From contig CM073593.1 in the NCBI GenBank assembly GCA_037074705.1, forward strand, positions 11,227,001-11,291,000: a stretch of 64,000 bases of DNA. The letters are read 5' to 3'. Each line of letters starts with the position of its first letter. The first letter of the stretch is position 1. Origin of the DNA: Zhengitettix transpicula (Eukaryota > Arthropoda > Insecta > Orthoptera > Tetrigidae). The notes under the pieces are model-generated. The model did not search any database, was not told where the DNA came from, and saw only the letters and a program-made list of their open reading frames with translations. This document shows, one piece after another, positions 57,775 through 64,000 of the stretch. A program made the translations under genes and the position numbers.

Positions 57775-58945
57775 TAACAATATTGATGGGTGCACTAGAC
57801 GGTCCCCTGCTACCATCCCATACAACTTAACAGACTGCTTATTTTGATTAATGTTTAATTCAGGACATCTGCTTCTCACAAGTTCTTCTCTTTTATATTT
57901 ATAAAAAGTATTGTCCTAGTTTATTTTGAACTGTCTTCGATGGACACGCTCATTACTGGATCAAGAAACCGTGGGACACCCTTGACCAGAACTACGAATA
58001 GTAGTCTCAAACTGTGGTTGTTCTTTGGCAAATAATGAGTCAGAAATCTCATGCACAATTGGTAATAGCTCCTGAAAAGACACAGGCATTTCGGTAAACC
58101 AAAAAGGCTGTAAATTCTGCAGAATGATTTTAACTATCTTGTGAAAAAGGTCTAAATATATTTCCTTTTTATATGTCTCTATAATACAGTCCGAGAGGGA
58201 TTATCAGACTTTCTGAAATTTACGCGTTACATATTCCCTTAAGAATTCTAATTTATATCTCTCGGGAATAATTAACTCCACCAAATGCTGTTGATCCCAG
58301 GTTCATTCTTCCAACCTAGCTTGACCAAACATTTCTAACGCTCTTCCTGATATACAACACATAAACTGTTGGTCGGACACCAAACGTAACTCGTACAACG
58401 AAATTAATTTCTTCAGAAATTGTAAACAACCTCTCGGATCACCTGTCTTAAAATGGGGGCTTACTTTAACTAATTCCACTAGCGAATAAGATAGATAGCC
58501 AATACAAACAAAAAAGGGTAATATAAATACCACACAATGTTTCTGGGATTCTTGTCCTAGCAGCCTAGAGAAACACAACTGCATTGGTCAGTTGACAACA
58601 CTCAAAAGCTAAAAAACCCAAAATATCCATTAGGATTTTCAAATTCGACTTATCAAACATTTACCACCAAAATAGTAACAATTGAGAATTACGCGATAAT
58701 ATTGCCATCTCTCTTCAATCTACAGATTCCTTACAAACAAGAACATTTTTATATCTTCCAGTAAATTGTTTAGATAATAACATAACCTGTGTTAGATCTT
58801 CATGTCGCGCCCTGCTGCATTTATTTCGTCGTCGACTCTCTGCTTCATGCATTCTGTATTCTTCATGTGCCCTTGCCCTGCACCTCTCAATTTCTGGATC
58901 AAGGCCTCTTTCGTCAGATCATGCAGCCAATTCACCCTAGCCATG
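57775..58945 (-). pseudogene. Gypsy-type gag remnant, copy B
   Basis: Duplicate of copy A. N-terminus MARVNWLHDLTKEALIQKLR then HMKNTECMKQRVDDEINAAG (58,944-58,798). Capsid-like block SPHFKTGDPRGCLQFLKKLI and SDQQFMCCISGRALEMFGQA (about 58,470-58,310). Zinc-knuckle remnant near 57,890, where the first two cysteines read Y (FYKYKREELVRSRCP). Interrupted by the same PLE hairpin as copy A and by several stops. Confidence 0.65.
58482..58602 (-). repeat. PLE terminal-repeat fragment inside gag copy B
   Basis: Orthologous position to 40,722-40,852. Here the CCCTTTCGTCAGGTGCTAAG part is deleted (CTTGTCCTAGCAGCC), so the hammerhead-like core is lost. Confidence 0.7.
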
Positions 58946-59097
58946 ACGTCACAAGAAACAAAATCAAACACCAAGATTTCTGAGGATTCATAAAGCTAAT
59001 TTTTTTTTCAAAAAACAGTTTTAAATGCTAAATCCACAAGCCAACTGGTCTTATTAGACCATCATAAATAGTAAATATTTAATATATTACCTTTTCT

Positions 59098-59460
59098 TCT
59101 TAACCACGCTCTCCGACCATTTGTTGAACTAACACAATTTCAAATACTGTCTCTCTTTGAGCGAAAGTAATAAGTAAGGTGAATAATAATTGAGCAGACA
59201 TGCAGAATTATTTTCACACAACGTTATAAGTTCCAACTAATTTACAAACACCCTTTCAAGCAAAACTCCTCTTTGAAAATAAACAAAGATATTCTCAGAA
59301 CAAAGATAATAAATAATTTCCACAAGAAAATTATATACAATTTTTAAATATCGTTCACAGATTACATTGTATCATCTGGCCAAAGTCGACACACTTCGCA
59401 GAAATTAAAAGTCATCACCTGTTCAAAGAAACGCAGGATTTGGTGACCGAAAAACATTTT
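59098..59460 (-). repeat. LTR-like segment upstream of gag copy B
   Basis: Intact counterpart of 41,355-41,685, showing what lies across the jockey insertion point (GGTGACCGAAAAACATTTTT). Confidence 0.5.
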
Positions 59461-60945
59461 TCGGTTTACTAAGAATATGTCCAAAGAACGCGTTTGAATC
59501 AAGAGTTAGGCATGAGAAACTGCGTTTGGGTGCCGTATTTTCTCTCGTTTGACTAAAAAACGTGTTTTAATGAACTATTTTTTATTTGTAAAAAACACGG
59601 CCAGATTTCGTATAAAAGAATTGTTTCACCAAGACAAAGCAGTCTCACAACTCAGCGGTTGCCATGTCGATAATCTATGAATTACACTTCGAACTACTCA
59701 CCAGATTCAGCCACAAGTGACTTTTTTGTTTCGTAAGCTAAGAGTTGCGCTTCGAAAAGAAAAACACAATTGCAGAAAAGTGTCTTGTATCATTTTTTGG
59801 TCGGAAAATTTTCATACCACCTCGTATACTTATGAATATTCTTCAGCACCCGTTTCATTGGTCCAGATGAGAGTTACCAAATGCTATTAATTGTGGATGT
59901 TCTCGTCGACTAAAGGATCTCATAGTTGTCTCAATAGAATGAATTTTTTTAATGCAATAAAGTTTCCTGTACGGATAAAAACTAGATGTTCATAGCGAAA
60001 TAACTATTCTGTAATCACGTCAAGGTATATTTTGAAGCACGCCTATTTACTCGCAGTTATTTACTTCATTGTTATATATTGTGCTGGCATAATTTTTGTA
60101 TACTTCCTTTCTGCATACAGAAAGCAGGTTCTTGAACTATTGTGATTTTCCTGAGTGTAGTATGAACGCTCTACGTGCAATGACGAGTAAACGATGACCT
60201 AGATAATTCTGGAAGAGAAAGACAACAATTCTTCCGGATGTATTGGGACGATTGTTTCCCCAAATAACTCTAAAATATAAATCAAATGGTATTGAAGTCT
60301 TGTCGGCCCATGTATATGTAGTGAAAAACCCGTTTAACCGTATTGGTCGTGATAATTGATAGATCATTAGCCCTGTAGCTATAAAGGTTGGGTATTTTAT
60401 TCTTTACTCCAACTTGTCGATGCTGTGGTCATTAGTGAAAAACTATCTTTACATTCTTAAGGCCTCGAGAAAAGTTTCTGTTGCTTAAAAACCAATATAT
60501 TTTGCACCTGTTTTCAGATTTTCGCTAATAACTATGAAGCATTCTAATGAAAATAATGAGCATAAAATTCCGCTTCGTATTGTGCTACTAAAGTGGTACA
60601 AACCGTTCGTAACATTTACGTCATTTTCCAAAATAATGCAGTTTGGCACACTTCTACTTCTGATATATTCAATAGAGTTGGACAAAAGTTTCAGACAATT
60701 TAATTCCCTTTCATACGCATTAAAATTATTATAATTGCCGAAAATTCACTGCAAGCTTGCGGTCATATTGTGCCGCTGAGTGTGGCAGTGATACTTTTCT
60801 ACTTAGCTACGCTCCTCAGACAAATATACGAATTATTTATTTACTTTACTTTGAGAATTCAAATGAATATTGCGCAATACTACTTTTACGAAAATTTAAG
60901 TTGAATAGTTTAATTCGCAACACCGAAAATCACAGTTTCCCGTGA
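59461..60945. other. AT-rich stretch with a TATA-like motif
   Basis: TATAAAAG at 59,611, then AGTCTCACAACTCAGCGG about 30 bases later and an ATG at 59,664 with only 18 codons. This could be a fossil promoter of the neighbouring LTR element or chance. Frames at 60,137-60,945 show no known domain. Confidence 0.25.
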
Positions 60946-61439
60946 TTTCAGAATATGTGTACCAAGTAAATACATACATCCTTTTTTACTATAGATTAAT
61001 TTTCAAAACAGACGTGTCATATTTTCGCTATCTAAAAATTATAAACTGATTTTCTGAATTAACACATACTAAAGATGAATTCTTGAAACGAAACCTATTT
61101 TCGTATGCGCTTGTGACGTATATAGACGATAATTTCATAGAATAAATTCATGTACGCCGGCAAACCTATTATTAAATAAATTAAACGAATCATTAATACA
61201 GACTGTAATAGATTTAACTTACTTACAAAACTGACAATACATTATATTTACTGTATTTGTTGTTCTATTATTGTCTCATCGTTTCACTATTTTTAAATTT
61301 CTTACAAATCAGGGTTCTAATTTAACGTATACTTTAAACACGTTTTATTAATTGGCTTGTGTATTATAGTTATTGTGCTCTACATCATACAAATTATGAA
61401 GTATATAATTTTTCTCTCATTTTGAAAAAATATTTTTAT

Positions 61440-62110
61440 TTTCAATAGATTGCAACTGTTACTTTGTTGATCGTGATCAAGTCTCAGTGGAAGTTGCAAT
61501 CTCTTTAAGATAAAAGGGAGATCCGTCGGAATGAATAGTGTCTGACGGTTAAAAACTGTTTCACCCTCCCCCTGTCCTGTTAAGATAGTCGCTACTTTTA
61601 CACTGTGTGAATATTATTTGCACACAGCTCACTGTGACGAATTACCTCGTCGATCGCAAAAATCTGTATAGGTTGAACTCCATTTTCATTTTGAATAATT
61701 AATTATCAACTTTTTCTCTATCCCCATCCTCTATGGGGTTAATTGAAAACCTTGGCTATTGAAATGTATTTGTTTTTAATTTGGGACTTAATAGACTTTA
61801 CATATTTCATATTTATATACAGATTTAGAGATGATTCTCACCGTCAAACTACAATGTTAAACTTGGGAATGAGAATTTAGGTATAAATGTTGGGAACTGG
61901 AAACAAATCTCTGTCGTTTTCGTTTTATTTTTTTAACTACCATTTTACTTCCACTCCTAGAGTTATGTCGTTAGGGGTTGAAATTAGTCACTAGAAACAA
62001 GAGACTATCAATAAAACGATTCAAGAACACCCTCCCCACCCATAACGGTTATAGTGGAGCCTTAGCCTTACCTCCACAGTGTTTGTTCCCGGATTGTAAG
62101 TAAGATGTCT
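61440..62110. mobile_element. Helitron-like units in the right arm
   Basis: CCTCCACAGTGTTTGTTCCC, GGATTGTAAGTAAG and TTACTTCCACTCCTAGAG parallel blocks at 20,090-20,150 and 20,660. Missing from the matching point in the left arm. Ends not defined. Confidence 0.35.
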
Positions 62111-62639
62111 GAAATTACACCATGTGTTAATTACCAACTTAACAATAGAATAATGTATAATAAGATATATCAAGTATCAGTGAGACAAACGCGATTCGGG
62201 AAAGTGACCCTTTGCAGAAGACGACTTTCTGGTAATAGAATTTCTGGAAAAATGACTCATCGTGGTATTGACCTCTTCGGAAAACGTCAATAGGGATAAT
62301 GCGTCGTGTAAGTGACCTGCGGTCAAGTAACCTAATATCGCTTTTTTTCCGGGAAGCAAAATTTTTGTCTGCCCTATCAGCTAAAATTAGGTTTTTGAGC
62401 GATTCCCATCAAGTCTTCCCATGGCTAATTGAAGTTTTATGTTATTTAATTCCTTGTTACGCCTCTATGTAACAAAAATATTGTTTCTTCGAAGTATATT
62501 TGACCCTTTTCTTCAGTAAAATCTGCAAAATCAGAGTGACACACAGGCAGAAATTTAGACTACATATGGTTGGGATTCTGTAATACACGGAACAAATGTA
62601 ATATTCTAAAACATCTCGATTGCAATCGATGCACAGACG

Positions 62640-62768
62640 GATCAATATTTTTCAAAACATCTAGAGAGTATTTATGTATATCTCATTTGAACATTTGTAA
62701 GTAATGACTTGTCCCATTTCCTGAGCAGAGGACTAATGGAACTAATAAAATCTGATCTAATCTATAGT
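62640..62768 (+). repeat. LINE-type 3' tail, (TCTAA)n-like
   Basis: AGAGTATTTATGTATATCTC, GACTTGTCCCATTTCCTGAG, CAGAGGACTAATGGAACT and AAAATCTGATCTAATCTA, as at 38,040-38,170. It abuts the right edge of the duplicated arm. Confidence 0.6.
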
Positions 62769-62769
62769 T

Positions 62770-63300
62770 AAATTTTAAATGTTAAATAACGATAAGGTCT
62801 CTGAAAAATCAACAATTTTTTGCACCGAAATAAATATTGGGTTAAAATAGAAATACCACATTAAATTACTTGATGATAAATTAAACTCTGCCTGTTACTC
62901 ACTACAAACGATTTCGAAGCAAGCAGAGACAATCACTGTCAGGATGACTTATTTTCACTCAACATTTGTTATTGCAATATGGCGTAATTATCCTCCTAAC
63001 TTGTACATTTCAAGATAGAAAAACGGGCTGTTAGAATACACTATCTGGGATATCTGGACGAGAAACGTGTGAGCCCCTCTTGAAAAAACTTATTAACTTT
63101 ACCTAGTGCATATATTTTAGATAATTTAAATTTTTTTAACTTTATGAAGACCTGCTTTTGACTAACGCAGAGAGCCACGAATATTAAACCAGAAACCGCC
63201 AGTCTTGAAATAACAAACGTCGGCCATAACCCAGCATTCCATATTTCTGGATGAAGTTATTTAACAGTCTACCGAACATATAGGAACAGCAAATCATCTT
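62770..63300. other. AT-rich, no recognised feature
   Basis: Nothing recognised. Confidence 0.4.
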
Positions 63301-63304
63301 GGAA

Positions 63305-63388
63305 TATTTATATTAATAAATGTAAAAATCTCTTAGTGTCTGTTAATTAACAGACACTAAGAGACTTTTACATTTATTAATATAAATA
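63305..63388. repeat. 84-base palindrome, no spacer, one mismatch
   Basis: Arms 63,305-63,346 and 63,347-63,388 are reverse complements over 42 bases with a single mismatch. The centre is TGTTAATTAACA. Confidence 0.95.
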
Positions 63389-63714
63389 ACGTCCGCAAAA
63401 AAAAATTGATTTGGATTACTATTCCTCACAAAAGTACAGGCATTATCATGATCAAAGTAATCGTAATACAATAGATATTTATAATTTATCAATTTTAAAA
63501 TTTTCCATTTCTCTCCTTTCTTTTATACATTGTCTAACGTGACCTCATCAGTACTCTGAAGAGAGAAAGGTTTTCTGTCACCAAAATTAACAGCGGCGAA
63601 ATTTGAGAAAAGAATGAATTTGTCAGTTGGGATCAAATTGAGTCAATAGTAAACCAAGTTATAATAGTAATCCCGCAGCCTCTAGATCGAAACTTGTTTA
63701 TAAATTTTCTACGA

Positions 63715-63988
63715 AACAGCAAACTCCTCTCCAGTCATCGGAAGGGCGTGGGACAAGTACCCAATGCCCGACCTACCCGATGCATGTTTTTCTAAGGTTT
63801 TCCCTGCATTCCTTTAGGCGAATGCCGGGTAGGATCCTTAAAATATAGCCCGTGGGCCCTAGTTAACCCTTGGCTACCTTCCTCTACCCTTCCGCATCCT
63901 CCCTTTCAAACCCCTTCCTATGCTATTAAAGAGGAGTTGCCCAAAGTGGATTACCCTCATGTAGCCTGTTGCCCTAAAAAAAAAAAAA
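63715..63988 (+). repeat. SINE-like family R1, 3' part, plus start of another copy
   Basis: Begins within the R1 block CAAACTCCTCTCCAGTCATC and runs to TAGCCTGTTGCCCT and a poly(A) run. The window then ends with GAGCCCGGGGGC, an internal R1 string, so a second partial copy appears to follow directly. Confidence 0.8.
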
Positions 63989-64000
63989 GAGCCCGGGGGC

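Larger units (their letters stand above)
55435..62650 (+). repeat. Segmental duplication, right arm (D2)
   Basis: Partner of 45,617-49,225. Extra to this arm: about 250 bases at 55,916-56,167, a roughly 66-base insert near 56,360-56,430, the 57,114-60,947 segment with gag copy B, and 61,386-62,134. The shared blocks have similar divergence throughout, suggesting a single duplication followed by insertions and deletions. Confidence 0.85.

Noticed and set aside
59440..59452. TTTGGTGACCGA as a plus-strand primer-binding site
   Set aside because: The adjoining gag is on the minus strand, the match to tRNA-Trp stops after eight or nine bases, and copy C has TTGGTCACC instead.

Overview
The window looks like a piece of a large, AT-rich, repeat-laden animal genome, most likely an arthropod and probably an insect. 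There are no prokaryotic operons, ribosome-binding sites or long intact genes. Instead it holds decayed copies of metazoan transposable elements: Penelope-like retroelements (PLEs), jockey-type non-LTR retrotransposons, a gypsy-type LTR element, Helitron-like elements and an A-tailed SINE-like family. These sit in AT-rich DNA with a few GC-richer single-copy islands. No host gene is certain. The best candidate is a three-exon, phase-matched reading frame at 43,981-45,065, and it is weak.

Layout. 1-2,730: a minus-strand PLE fragment (reverse transcriptase plus a frameshifted GIY-YIG domain) followed by two direct copies of a PLE terminal repeat. 2,730-11,500: mostly AT-rich DNA with GC-richer islands and microsatellites. 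11,500-13,300: Helitron-like remnants and a degenerate minisatellite. 13,885-17,720: PLE terminal fragment, several copies of the SINE-like family, and a short Helitron with recognisable ends. 18,530-21,300: tRNA-like inverted motif, a LINE 3' end, a long Helitron-like tract and a LINE tail. 22,225-22,860: tandem SINE-like copies. 27,080-31,020: PLE GIY-YIG fragments, a large foldback and hammerhead-like motifs. 33,070-37,600: LINE tail, Helitron tail, a jockey 3' fragment and several PLE hairpins.

38,460-43,490: gypsy-like gag and LTR-like sequence in minus orientation, with a 5'-truncated jockey element inserted at about 41,685. 45,617-49,225 and 55,435-62,650 are two arms of an interrupted segmental duplication. 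Between them lies a head-to-tail array of four partial PLE copies (49,517-55,320) that share terminal repeats. A second gag copy (57,775-59,460), homologous to the one at 40,026-41,685, lies inside the right arm. The window ends with an almost perfect 84-base palindrome and another SINE-like copy.

How the parts relate. The PLE coding pieces fall into two clearly different groups: the 1-1,298 copy (YIDD, GLPMGG) and the array (YVDD, VYRKPTHT, YGLPKIHK). The recurrent short motif CCTGACGAAAGG followed by GAAACGTT, present in about nine places beside PLE sequence, resembles the core of the hammerhead ribozymes known from PLE terminal repeats. Almost every open frame longer than 60 codons here is either a TE fragment or chance; all TE frames carry frameshifts, stops or truncations, so no element in the window looks autonomous.
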